Shown here one piece after another: positions 54,682 through 64,000 of a DNA stretch of 64,000 nucleotides. The notes beneath the pieces are model-generated. The model was not told where the DNA came from, searched no databases, and saw only the letters and a list, made by a program, of their open reading frames with translations. Positions within the stretch are counted from its first letter, which is position 1, and every line of letters begins with the position of its first letter. This stretch comes from Aphanomyces cochlioides. Its lineage: Eukaryota; Oomycota; Saprolegniomycetes; Saprolegniales; Verrucalvaceae. Location: assembly GCA_019828595.1 (NCBI GenBank), contig JAHQRK010000016.1, positions 682,001-746,000 on the forward strand, written 5' to 3'. A program made the position numbers and the translations under genes.

Positions 54682-55665
54682 ATGTTGTCGCCAGCGAAAG
54701 CCGAGCGCTTCCTCTTCCACGCGACTTCCTCCGCCTCGGCGGCATTGCCGACGTACCGCGGACGCCCCACGATCGGCGATTTTACCAATGGATGCTGTGC
54801 GCTCATTGCACTGGCCGGCATCGTCTTGATCCTCGTGAATGAAATGCAAATTGGTCGACCCGCGACTGTGGTCGGAAGCTGCGGCCTCGTCGCTGGCTTG
54901 TTAAATGCGCTCTTTATCCACTTGCTCTTTCACCCGGGGAGACTTGGGTGCCTCGGCGCAGGTGTCTTTCAAAGAGAAGCAAGTTCTGTGGCAATCCAAT
55001 TGCAGCGACAGGTACAACCATCAGTTTGGTTCCCGAGCGCATGTTTCACTCTGTCTTGCACAGATGGTACACGCTTTCTTCTCACCGCACCAACTCGCCG
55101 CCTCGGCGACGACAGCGTCGTTTCGATCCGTGCAAGATCTCGTGCAGGTTTTTCTCCACGATGACGATCACGACTCGCACCAGATCTTGGTGAATGCGCT
55201 CACGCATGTTGCATCGACACCAAACGGTAAAGAACTCTCACGCTTCCTCTGGCTTATAGACGTCCAGGCGCCGTCTTGAATTCGTTCGCTGGGTTGTTTG
55301 GCGGCATTGAGCCGATGGTTCCAAAAGTGAAGCCACTTTTGATTGCCCTAGCTGCCGAATGGGATCAGCAGGTGCGCCACGGCCAAAGTCGCAGAGTTAA
55401 CTTTAGTTTGTAGAACAATGGGGCTGAGGCACGCCTTCAGTGGATCTTTGGCATGTCGTCCCACGATGAACTGCTCCAGCGACTCTCGCAGGAAATCAAC
55501 AATATGGTTCACACCCGTGTGATGCGGCTCGAACCCCATGAAGTGTCGGTCATGGTGGAATCCCTCGTGCGGCACCATCTAGCTTGGATCGTCGTCTGGG
55601 GAAACGTGTGTGGGCTCTGTCTTGGGGGCCTTCTAGTCCTTTTGCTCTCCTATTATTCACTGTGA
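54682..55665 (+). CDS. DUF445-type membrane protein
   Basis: Four exons (54682-55011, 55064-55226, 55268-55371, 55414-55665) encode 282 aa. Two hydrophobic segments (CALIALAGIVLILVNEM; VVGSCGLVAGLLNALFIHLLF) are followed by the family region around the second segment (IHLLFHPGRLGCLGAGVFQRE). A soluble helical part precedes a C-terminal anchor (WIVVWGNVCGLCLGGLLVLLL), the typical DUF445 order. Its function is unknown. The third intron ends at the second of two possible acceptors (CCAG at 55267); the first (TAG) would give a premature stop. Confidence 0.75.
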
Positions 55666-55911
55666 TGTCCAAGGCTGCTAGGAAAATGACGACAAGCCCA
55701 ATCGGCTCCTTCAAGTTGGTCTCGCTAGTCCTATGCTGAAGGATGAACGCAGTGGTAGGCCGAGGCTGACGACGTGGGCTACGACAGGCGCCGTGTCCGA
55801 GAGTATTGAAGTCGATCCCATAAAGAAAGAGGCAATCAATGAACCCAACTCGTTTATCCCAGGGCAAAGAGTGAGTAATCTCTACTTTTGGTGTATATAT
55901 ACAAAGTGTAA

Positions 55912-56196
55912 GGCCGTGTTTGGTTCAGGAATCATGCTTCCATCTTGATTCTCCCAGGCAAAACCATGTTGGGTCATCCATGGGATTTACAAGCATTCTT
56001 GAGAATCCACATTCTCAAAATGGTTGAGGTAGATTCTAAAAATCATGATTATCCCATCAAAGTGGATTATCCCAGTGTTCCTTGAGGAACGGAAGAAATT
56101 TCGAAAATTTGCCTATGGTTTGTGGTCGTTTTCTATGAGATAAAATTGGTTCAGAATCAACTTGAATCACGATTCCAAGCCAAGTCGAACACGACC
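55912..56196. mobile_element. MITE with TAA target duplication, 285 bp
   Basis: Ends GGCCGTGTTTGGTTC at the left and, inverted, GGTCGTGTTCGACTT at the right, flanked by TAA at 55909-55911 and 56197-56199. It is non-coding, with internal inverted words around GAATCA/TGATTC. Terminus and 3-bp duplication fit a Tourist-like Harbinger MITE. Confidence 0.72.
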
Positions 56197-56385
56197 TAAT
56201 GGTTCAGCGATGTGACGACGAAGGAAGGAGGGGGAACTATCGAGACTAACAATGGAGGGCACCCTCGAGGACGCTGAAAGTTTATCAAGAGGTTTCTTTA
56301 CTCTTAGAAATCATATGGATGAAAAAACTCGAATACATAATAATTGAAATATGTATTTAATTAAAAAGTATACAAAATATAGAGG

Positions 56386-57600
56386 TTAAAAGTGCCAGAT
56401 TTCATTGACGGTATCATTCTCACAAGCACCACTGCTGGCTGAGGCATCACTTGGTCTCGCTTCATATTCATCCGAGTTCACACTGTTTTGACCAACCTCT
56501 GATATTTCATTTTGAATACGGGATTCAATACGCTCGAGATGCTCATTCAGAGCAAACAATCGTCGTTTCGACTCGTTGATACATCCATGGATCGTTTTCG
56601 AGGTGAGCCCATCAAAAGCAGTGTACAGCCTTCTCAATACATCACCGAAAGACGTTGTAGTCGTGTATTGTCGTCCAACCTCGCCCTTAACTACAGCCCA
56701 CACAAGTTCAATTGGCTGCAGGTCCGAGTGATGCGGTGGCGTGAAGACGACGTCATGCCAGCGATTTCTCGCCATGGAAACGACAATAGGCACAACAGTT
56801 CGAGCAATGTGCATCGCGATCTTTTTCCATAGAACACTTTCGATATCATCATCGTCGAAAGGAATTCCATGGTTTTTGCAAGCTGCTTTTAAATTTTCCC
56901 TTTTCCATCCATACTTTGGCGTGTCACTAGGAAGAGACTTGTGATATTTGGCATTGTCCATGACGATAAGAGCATTGGATTTTCCGAAATACTAGTAGTC
57001 CAATTCATCAAGCAATCCACCAAACCATTCGACAAAGTACTTGGTTGTAAACATTCCGTGGTAGTCTTTTGTCTCACGTCCCGTCTTCTTGCCCCCCTTG
57101 GAACACGTCAAGCGCCAAAAGCCTTGAGCTCTCCTCGCCGTCATTGAGAATACCGGCGATAAAGCAATAACGTCGGCCTTTGTGGAGAGCTTTGACTTGT
57201 AAATCTTATTCGTCGTTTGGATCGAACATGCTGTCGTGGTGACGAGCGTAGTGGTGGTGTATGTAAGACTCGTCCATATACACGACAGGACGAGGGTTTT
57301 CACAAGACAACTCTTTGACCATGAATTGACAATAGTGGTCTCTCACAAGCATGTTTTTTTCGGACAATCGATATGTTTGTTGTCCCTTTGAGCTTCCTCT
57401 TCTGTACCCAAGACGAGCCATATATCGACGAACTGCTGTCAATGCTGTGCTCACACTTCTTGAGCTCTTTATGTCCACGTCAATGGTTTTCTTTTTATGG
57501 AGTAAAGCAAGAATGTCTTTTGCAACAGTTCTGGTTCGCGTTTGGCGTCGTTCACGTACGAACTCTTGAATCAGGGACGTAACCAGTTGAGAGCGACAGA
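56386..57600 (-). pseudogene. Tc1/mariner-type transposase with stops and frameshift
   Basis: Minus-strand reading from about 57600: HTH and linker (TRTVAKDILALLHKK; GYRRGSSKGQQTYRLSEKN), first catalytic Asp in PVVYMDESYIHHHYARH, then in-frame TAA at about 57205, FIAGILNDGEES, a one-base shift at a G-run (about 57092-57096), an in-frame TAG near 56994, second Asp in ALIVMDNAKYHKS, and the last acidic residue in FTPPHHSDLQPIELVW. The final 191 codons (56961-56386) are intact. The family is the eukaryotic DDE_3 type; no flanking inverted repeats were found. Confidence 0.78.
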
Positions 57601-57850
57601 TTCGTGTTTGTTGTGGGGTTCTATTGGCAAGTTTAAATCATCAAAACAGAAAGTACGAAGAGAATATTGTATTTTATTTTTTTTAGAATTTTTTGATTTA
57701 AACATGTTCTAAACATATGCTTTCTCAATAACTTCAATACAATCCAAAATGTGAAGAAAGTTGTTTTTTGTGTTTTTGCGAAAATAAGATTCCAGAGTTC
57801 AAAAACTTCAAAGCCGATTATCTCAGCAATTAATTTTGCGAGGAAGTCCG

Positions 57851-58059
57851 ATTTTGTTTTCCGTGTCTTCATAATATGATATCGTTACATTCGCATATCG
57901 CGTCGGAATTCGCCTTTCGGAGTCCAAGCTCTACCGGCGGCTTCTTCTTGTCTTCCAAGATCTTGATCGCCGCCATAAGACATGTGTCTTGGCCACCCAG
58001 ATGGCCGAGGTCATAGACCTTCTGCGCAAGTCATAATATGAAGACACGGAAAACAAAAT
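57851..58059. repeat. Inverted repeat ATGAAGACACGGAAAACAAAAT
   Basis: A perfect 22-bp inverted pair (57851-57872 and 58038-58059) with partial match beyond. The arms face each other across 165 bp of unrelated sequence, as if two element ends or a short foldback element lie here. Confidence 0.6.
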
Positions 58060-59160
58060 GATTAAAACTGCAATTTTGACTTTCGAGAAAACGGGTTTCT
58101 TGTGAAACATACCACTTCATCGCATCATCCGAGAAATGGCCTCTTGAAAAATTCGAAATAAAATACAAAAGTTATTATATTACACGTAATAAAAAAAATA
58201 TGACTGAATGTGTGGAGAGCGGTGATGAACCCGGTTCCGAGTCGGCCTGGTGCTCAGCAGGCTCACACGACAGCGACTACTGGGACGTCGTTTCAGACAT
58301 CAGCGATGACGATACAGAAGTTCAGCCTGTTGAATCAACTGCAAATGTCGCCGATATTTGCGCCAAACAAAATGAATGCATGTGGCAACGAAAAGTTAAA
58401 AAAATATCATCACGAAAATTTCCGGAAGTATCCGGTTAATATACCTAATTGGGCTATTTAAGCAACTTCCAGACAGTTTTCAGCCAATCCGAAACCATTT
58501 ATCGATAGCTCTCCTGAAGTATTGTCCAATGAGAGAAAAAAATATTTTTCAGAAAAGTTGAAAATTGCGTCATGGCCGCCGCGCCGACAGTCATATCTCT
58601 TCAAGCACTTGGAATTTCAAGGTCCATAGACAGTAGAAATGTAGCTCAAACATTACTCTATCGTGTGGTGTGGTTATCTCGAACTTCAACAAAAGGTCAT
58701 AAGCATCATTTTGTCTGCCGGCGTCTCATACACGTGTATACCTCATTCAATGTCGCAGGTTTGAGCTCCCATCAGGCAGAGCAATTTACTCTGTAATTCT
58801 ATTTTCTGTCTCATGTAGAAGTATATTGGTTTACAAAGTATATTGATTTGAAGGAGAAAATTGACATACACTCTGAAGTTTTTTTGATATTTTCTCATCA
58901 ACTATTGATTTGCAAGGAATTTGAGTATGACAGGGAGATTCAGCTTGAAGAAACAAATCTGTATACATATTTTCAGTTTCTGAATGCTTATATATTTTGA
59001 AATATGTCAATAAGACTCATCGAGGATGTCCACCATTGATAAGCCGCATCAGGAATACACAATGGCATCTTGTTCATGGGAATTCGGTGGCGAAAGGCTC
59101 AAACGTCGCCGGGCGACCGATCAAGTCTCGTTGACAGTGTAAACCGAGGGACAAATTGGC
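58060..59160. other. Non-coding region containing dispersed repeat copy 2
   Basis: 58490-58740 is the second copy of the repeat at 6440-6720, in the opposite orientation. An 79-codon acidic frame at 58200-58439 (SAGSHDSDYWDVVSDISDDD) has no recognised domain and is followed by the repeat, so it may be a remnant of that element's gene. Nothing else is supported. Confidence 0.5.
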
Positions 59161-59434
59161 AATTTTGTACCGCGAATGTACAACAGAGCGCTGTAGAGGA
59201 TTCTGCTTGGTTGTCCCTATAAGAGGTCGAATGGAAAGTGTATTAGAACTTATGGAAGAGCTAGAGATGTGCTAAAGATACGCTAGCTAGAGTATATGCG
59301 TAATGAGGATGAAGTTTAACAGAGAAGCAAACAGAGAATAGTCAGAAGAGAGAATTTGCTTTGCAACGAAAGGTAAGATAGAACGTCTCGATCTCTTCTT
59401 CAACGTTGTGAGCTTCAACATTCCCCCGCAAACT

Positions 59435-62400
59435 TTATTCTTCACTTTGTAGGTCAGACATGCGCTCCAAGATGTTGCGTTGATGTTCTTCAAACTTGGG
59501 CTTTGGAAGGGCTTTCGTGAGCATGTCGGCCAACATCAAATTCGTGTCGCAGTATTTGATTTCAATCACTTTTTCTTTTACTAAGTCACGGATAAAGTGA
59601 TGTCGCACGTCAATGTGTTTCGTTCGTTGATGTAAAGTAGGGTTTTCGGCCATCTTGATCGTACTTTGATTGTCTTCATAGACGATGATTGGAAGCTTGA
59701 GATTTAACTTGAGTTCTTGAAGTAATGATTTAATCCAAAGAGCTTCTTGTAGTCCGTAAGACATAGAGATGTATTCAGCCTCAGAGGTCGATAAAGCAAC
59801 AATGTTTTGAAGCTTCGATTTCCAGCTGATAAGGCAACCATTGAGATAGAGGAGGTAGCCAGAGGTTGATCGTCTTGTGTACTTGTCATTGGCGTAGTCA
59901 GCATCCACGTATAATTCAATGGTGTAATGGTCGGAGTCAACAGGTTGATAGATGATTCCATAGTCATGAGTTCCCTTGAGGTATCTTAGAACTCGTTTAG
60001 CAATCGCTGAGTGCTCATCTGTTGGTTGACTAAGGTGTCTTGATAGCAATGTCACTGTAAAAGCGATGTCAGGACGTGTCGTTGAAGTCAGATAGAGTAG
60101 TTCGCCCACCATAGTGCGATAAGGCAGCGTAGACGATGATGAACGATGCGTTGCATTAGGATCTTGCGGTGTCGACAACGGGTGACAGTCGGCAAGATTG
60201 TGTCGCTCTAGAATGTCCTTGATGTATTTGCGTTGATGCAAGAACAAAGTAGATTCATCCAAACGAAGGATTTCCATACCCAGACAGAAACGTAGGGGTC
60301 CAAGATCTTTCATCTTGAAGCGATGAGACAAGTCACGCTTAATGTTGGAGAGTGAAGTGCATGACTGACTGAGGAGGATCAAGTCATCGACATACACGCC
60401 CACCAAAGACAAACTTTGGGGTGTATGGAGAACATAAATGCATGGGTCACTCAAGAGTGGAGTGAACGATTTAGATCGGAAGTATTTGTCGAGTGCAATA
60501 TTCCATTCACGAGATGACTGTTTAAGTCCATAAATGCTTCGATTTAGGCGGCAGACAAGTTTCTCATTGTTAGGCTCGATGAAGCCAGGAGGTTGGTGCA
60601 TGTAGAGTGTCTCGGATACATTGCCATTGAGAAATGCTGTTTCAACATCCATGTGATGAATATCCATCTTCATAATCGTTGCGAGTGCCATGAGAAGTCG
60701 TATACTTGTCGATCGAATGACAGGAGCAAAGACGTCGGTGTAGTCAACGCCAGCGACTTGCGTGAAGCCTTGTGCTACTAGGCGAGCCTTGTAACGAGCA
60801 AGTGAGCCATCAGCGTCAAACTTCTTGGTGAAGAGCCATCGACAACCGATTGCTTTGCGACCAGGAGGTAAGTCACACAATGTCCAAGTATTGTGATCCA
60901 TGAGAGAATCATATTCCTTCTCAGCAGCAGCTATCCATCCATCACGTTCATCGGAAGCATAAGCTTGACGAATGGTAGTTGGAAGTCCAGTACTAGATAG
61001 CGCATAAGCCATCAGGATTCGGTGCTCTTGAGCCATTAGAGCTTCCCATTCTTCTGTTGTAAGACGTACGCCAGTCGACAATGGAGAAGGCAGCGGTGAG
61101 TCAGGAAGAGGCGGTGGTCGCGAAGCATCTGGGTCAAGGATTGAGATCGTTGGTTCATCAAACACTGGAATGTACTCGGGCTGTACATTATCAACATGCA
61201 CTGGTGTATGTTCAGGCTGTTGAGGGACACGGGGTGCTGTAGTATTCGAAGGAACCGCAGATGCAGCAGGAGTCTGCGTCGGGGTGACCATGGGTGGAGC
61301 AGGGGTCGGATGAGACGGTTGCTCACGATTGAAGTGTTCACTCTCAGTTGGTTGGGTAGCCGAAGGAGGTGAAGTGCTGTCAGTGACTGAGGACGTTCGC
61401 GGTGGATCGCGAGTTGGTGTAGTATAGGTACCACGAGAAGTCCCATTCGAGTTAGCCAGGTCAGATGAGTCGTTGAAACGAGATGGAAGTCGTTTAGCAC
61501 GAGAAGAGCGACGCAACGGTGGTAATGTATCCGGTGTTGGATCGGAAGTGCTTTGGACTTGTACAGGAGGCGTGGAGTTGTCGATCGATGGATCGAGGTC
61601 AGCAACACTGGGAAGGGGTTCATCAATAAAGAAAGAAGTTGTTTCATTGAAGACAACAGTACGACTAATGATGATCTTCTCGGGTTTAGCACAATATAGG
61701 CGGTAGCCTTTGACGCCAGGTTCATGACCAATGTACATGGTGCGCAGTGTTTTCGACGCAAACTTGGTGCGGTCGTGTTTTTCCACATGAGTATATGCCT
61801 CACATCCAAAAATGCGTAGGGCAGACAAATCAGGACGTGACTGATGTAAGCGCTCGTACGGAGTACTCTTGAGTGTCGAAGCAGAGTAAGAGCGATTGCG
61901 GAGATACATGGCATGTCTAACAGCTTCAGACCAAAAATGTAATGGTGCATTGGCTAAGTGGAGCATTGCTCGAGCACATTCAACCAAGGTACGATTCATG
62001 CGCTCGCTAACACCATTTTGTTGTGGCGTATGCGACACCGTGCGCTCATGTTTGATACCATACTCAGAGAGGTATTGTGTGAACTCAGCAGACATGTATT
62101 CGCCACCATTGTCAGAGCGTAGGCAACGGATAGTGCCATTATACTGCGTGTTGCAATGTGCCATGAACTCAGTAAAACATTTGAACGCATCAGACTTCTG
62201 GAGGAGCAGAAACACAAAACCGAATCGGGTGAAGTCATCGGTAAATGTGATGAAGTATTTCGCTCGACTACACAGAGCTGGATGTGGCATAGGACCACAT
62301 ATGTCCGAGTGAACAAGTTCGAAAGGCGCAGTAGTGACCGCCAACGAGCGTTGTGGGAAGGGTAGCTTGGACTGCTTCCCTGCAAGGCAGCTTGCACAGA

Positions 62401-63211
62401 ATTCATGCTTGCACTTGTCGAGGTCGATCCCATCAACATATCGACGTGTTTTCTCAGTGTATTTGACACTAATGTGTCCAAGTCGTGCATGCCAAAGATC
62501 AGCTGGTGAACTCGCTAGCAGAGAGAACGCCATATCGTTTGATTGATCTGCAGAGTGATCAGTGGTCAAGGCTACTGTCGATACTATTGGATTGGCAATG
62601 TCGAGGTAGTAGAGTGTACGCTTCCTCACGCCTTGAGCCAAAATGTCTTTGCCACGCTTGATCGAGCATGTATCTTTCGAGAACTCGGTGGTAAAACCAT
62701 GTTGCGAGACTCGGGAAAGAGAAAACAAGTTGTATTGAAGCGAAGGCAAGTAGCTGACATTTTGTAGTTCAACCTCAACTATTCCGGACGGAGTATTCAG
62801 CTCGAGGTGAATATTACCACATCCTTCAATCGCCATATCTCCACTATTGGCAGCTCGGACAACACCAGTTGAAGGTTCCAAATTGGTGAACCATGATCTG
62901 TTATTGCAGAAATGGTCAGAAGCACCAGAATCAATGACCCATTCGCTTGATACCTCAAGAGCTTCCGAAGCATTCAGGATGATATCAGTTGCAGCAATCA
63001 TGCTGACCCCTTGAGTAGGTGCACTGCTAGGTTTCTTGGTGGACTTCTGGTTGCGACGCGTGTTTGCATAGGTCGCATCATCAGTGTCTTTGAATCGTAA
63101 GCGTCGAGTAGATTCTTGGGATGCCGCAGTTTTCGACTTAGAGTCGGCAATCTTCTTGCGGCACACATCTTCCGTGTGATTGCGTTTCTTGCAGTACGAA
63201 CAGTGACAGGT
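59435..63211 (-). CDS. Copia pol polyprotein (frame of zinc knuckle to RNase H)
   Basis: Open for 1,258 codons after a TGA at 63212-63214. In order: zinc knuckle CSYCKKRNHTEDVC, protease DSGASDHF, gag-pre-integrase LWHARLGHIS with HEFCASCLAGK, integrase (YFITFTDDFTRFGFVF; RSDNGGEYMS; TPQQNGVSERMNRTL), reverse transcriptase (FTKKFDADGSLARYKARLVA; YGLKQSSREW; GVYVDDLILL) and RNase H (YVDADYANDKY; ALSTSEAEYISM). All signature catalytic residues are present and there is no internal stop. The frame is -1 relative to gag, so translation would need a -1 shift, or one base has been lost. Confidence 0.9.
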   Translation of the reverse strand, partial: TCHCSYCKKRNHTEDVCRKKIADSKSKTAASQESTRRLRFKDTDDATYANTRRNQKSTKKPSSAPTQGVSMIAATDIILNASEALEVSSEWVIDSGASDHFCNNRSWFTNLEPSTGVVRAANSGDMAIEGCGNIHLELNTPSGIVEVELQNVSYLPSLQYNLFSLSRVSQHGFTTEFSKDTCSIKRGKDILAQGVRKRTLYYLDIANPIVSTVALTTDHSADQSNDMAFSLLASSPADLWHARLGHISVKYTEKTRRYVDGIDLDKCKHEFCASCLAGKQSKLPFPQRSLAVTTAPFELVHSDICGPMPHPALCSRAKYFITFTDDFTRFGFVFLLLQKSDAFKCFTEFMAHCNTQYNGTIRCLRSDNGGEYMSAEFTQYLSEYGIKHERTVSHTPQQNGVSERMNRTLVECARAMLHLANAPLHFWSEAVRHAMYLRNRSYSASTLKSTPYERLHQSRPDLSALRIFGCEAYTHVEKHDRTKFASKTLRTMYIGHEPGVKGYRLYCAKPEKIIISRTVVFNETTSFFIDEPLPSVADLDPSIDNSTPPVQVQSTSDPTPDTLPPLRRSSRAKRLPSRFNDSSDLANSNGTSRGTYTTPTRDPPRTSSVTDSTSPPSATQPTESEHFNREQPSHPTPAPPMVTPTQTPAASAVPSNTTAPRVPQQPEHTPVHVDNVQPEYIPVFDEPTISILDPDASRPPPLPDSPLPSPLSTGVRLTTEEWEALMAQEHRILMAYALSSTGLPTTIRQAYASDERDGWIAAAEKEYDSLMDHNTWTLCDLPPGRKAIGCRWLFTKKFDADGSLARYKARLVAQGFTQVAGVDYTDVFAPVIRSTSIRLLMALATIMKMDIHHMDVETAFLNGNVSETLYMHQPPGFIEPNNEKLVCRLNRSIYGLKQSSREWNIALDKYFRSKSFTPLLSDPCIYVLHTPQSLSLVGVYVDDLILLSQSCTSLSNIKRDLSHRFKMKDLGPLRFCLGMEILRLDESTLFLHQRKYIKDILERHNLADCHPLSTPQDPNATHRSSSSTLPYRTMVGELLYLTSTTRPDIAFTVTLLSRHLSQPTDEHSAIAKRVLRYLKGTHDYGIIYQPVDSDHYTIELYVDADYANDKYTRRSTSGYLLYLNGCLISWKSKLQNIVALSTSEAEYISMSYGLQEALWIKSLLQELKLNLKLPIIVYEDNQSTIKMAENPTLHQRTKHIDVRHHFIRDLVKEKVIEIKYCDTNLMLADMLTKALPKPKFEEHQRNILERMSDLQSEE

Positions 63212-63873
63212 TCAGCGGTAGAGTTGAAATTCTGGCGACCAGCTTGTTTTTGTTGTTGACGACCACCTCGCGTGGCTGTCAAAGCAGTTTCAGAAGAAGC
63301 AGCAAGTTTTTGATCACGTTGCTCATGTTGTAGGAGCACTGTGAAAATCGTCTCCAGAGTATGAACTTCAATCTCTTGGCCATGCGCAAAAAGATTGACT
63401 TGGTAGGCGACAAAGCTGTCAAAGCGATGATCCAGGCTATTCAAGAATGTTTCGACGTAGAACGAATGCTTGTCAGTGAACCCGGAGGCAATAAGTTCCT
63501 CGACGAGCACAGAGAATCGATAGATATAGTCTGAAGCAAGTTCATTCGAACGGATTCTTGTTGAAAGTAGTTCTTGATATAGATTGCCTTTGCCCATGTA
63601 AGATTTAGATCCATAAATCTTATCCATAGTATCAAGCATTTCTTTTGAAGTATTCTTGCCTCGAACAAGACGTAGATGTTTGTTGGCAATCGTTGCACTG
63701 AGGATAGATTGGACTTTCTTATCCTTAGGTCGGAATGATGCGTCGGTTGTGGGTATAGTCCCATCGATAACACCATCAAGATCTTTCGCTGCAAGGAAAG
63801 TCATGATGCGGTATTTCCATTCAGAGTAGTATGTTCCATCAAAGGAATGTTTAGCGAAATCTTTCAATTCCAT
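62998..63873 (-). CDS. Copia gag (UBN2-like), overlapping pol
   Basis: 291 codons from ATG 63873. The N-terminal ~200 residues are the Copia gag fold (MELKDFAKHSFDGTYYSEWK; LYQELLSTRIRSNELASDYI; ETFLNSLDHRFDSFVAYQVN). A Gln/Arg-rich linker follows. The frame then overlaps pol for ~210 nt without the zinc knuckle, which lies in the pol frame, so the last ~70 codons are probably not the native gag end. Confidence 0.85.
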   Translation of the reverse strand: MELKDFAKHSFDGTYYSEWKYRIMTFLAAKDLDGVIDGTIPTTDASFRPKDKKVQSILSATIANKHLRLVRGKNTSKEMLDTMDKIYGSKSYMGKGNLYQELLSTRIRSNELASDYIYRFSVLVEELIASGFTDKHSFYVETFLNSLDHRFDSFVAYQVNLFAHGQEIEVHTLETIFTVLLQHEQRDQKLAASSETALTATRGGRQQQKQAGRQNFNSTAEPVTVRTARNAITRKMCAARRLPTLSRKLRHPKNLLDAYDSKTLMMRPMQTRVATRSPPRNLAVHLLKGSA

Positions 63874-64000
63874 GGTGACAAATGTGATTGGTCAAATTGG
63901 ATACTGGTGTGAAAGTGTGTTGACAGAAAGTATCAATTAGTAAGTTTAGAGATAATTTCTTTCGCGGTTGACGTGTAAGTTCTTGTGTGCAATGTGCTCA

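Larger units (their letters stand above)
59161..64000 (-). mobile_element. Copia LTR retrotransposon 2, coding region nearly intact, right end outside window
   Basis: The coding region runs on the minus strand from 63873 to 59435. Immediately after it, a purine-rich tract (GCGGGGGAA) is followed by TGTTGAAGC..., the probable start of the 3' LTR at 59420 reading leftward. The outer end of this LTR could not be fixed because the 5' LTR lies beyond 64000; the left boundary given is a guess. No primer-binding site is visible in the last 127 bases. Confidence 0.8.

Noticed and set aside
61036..61950. 304-codon minus-strand frame inside Copia pol
   Set aside because: It is the out-of-frame shadow of a Pro/Ser/Thr-rich linker between integrase and reverse transcriptase.
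63874..64000. 5' LTR of the second Copia element
   Set aside because: No match to the sequence left of 59420 and no primer-binding site were seen; it must lie beyond the window.
1..64000. tRNA, rRNA, CRISPR arrays, bacterial operons
   Set aside because: No cloverleaf, ribosomal or repeat-spacer pattern was found by eye; intron-rich genes and element types are eukaryotic.

Overview
The window looks like nuclear DNA of an oomycete, most likely a saprolegnialean relative of Aphanomyces. The evidence is: compact genes with many 38-54 nt GT-AG introns (donors mostly GTAC/GTAAG, acceptors mostly TAG); an expanded family of proteins pairing a START-like region with a C-terminal FYVE-type zinc finger; ankyrin and TPR signalling proteins; a eukaryotic phosphomevalonate kinase; and an oomycete-like mix of mobile elements (Copia, PIF/Harbinger, Tc1/mariner, Crypton). 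The genus is inference. Exon coordinates were worked out by hand from reading-frame continuity, splice signals and paralogue comparison.

Layout. 1-4.4 kb: the end of a multi-pass membrane gene, a GNAT acetyltransferase and a decayed coiled-coil/membrane gene. 4.4-5.7 kb: first START-FYVE paralogue (A). 5.7-15 kb: a mobile-element block with a decayed Crypton tyrosine recombinase (7.8-10 kb) and a chain of three Harbinger-type elements sharing TTA target sites (11.3-14.8 kb). 15.6-21.5 kb: three more START-FYVE paralogues in tandem (B, C, D); D precisely lacks an intron kept by all the others. 22.3-28 kb: an intron-rich ankyrin gene, two small membrane proteins sharing a short bidirectional promoter, and a nine-exon phosphomevalonate kinase. 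29.3-34.7 kb: a decayed Copia element with 127-bp LTRs and a clean CTTAC duplication, ending 139 bp upstream of a membrane-protein gene. 36.5-43.2 kb: an Ala/Pro-rich protein, a decayed Harbinger element, protein phosphatase-1 inhibitor-3 (PPP1R11 type) and a divergent START-FYVE gene (E). 43.3-48.9 kb: a second mobile-element cluster, in which a mariner sits inside a Tc1-like element and a Harbinger element abuts it. 49.1-55.7 kb: an unknown gene tail-to-tail with a TatD-family nuclease, a protein combining ankyrin repeats, FYVE and TPR, and a DUF445-type membrane protein. 55.9-64 kb: a TAA-flanked MITE, a broken Tc1-like transposase, dispersed repeats and a nearly intact Copia element running off the right edge.

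How the genes relate. Six host genes share the FYVE fold: four close START-FYVE paralogues, the divergent E, and the ankyrin-FYVE-TPR protein. FYVE domains classically read PI3P on endosomes, but in A-D the ligand motif is degenerate. The other host genes (mevalonate pathway, PP1 regulation, TatD nuclease, DUF445) are housekeeping. Mobile elements of four classes fill roughly a third of the window. No tRNA, rRNA, CRISPR array or origin was recognised.
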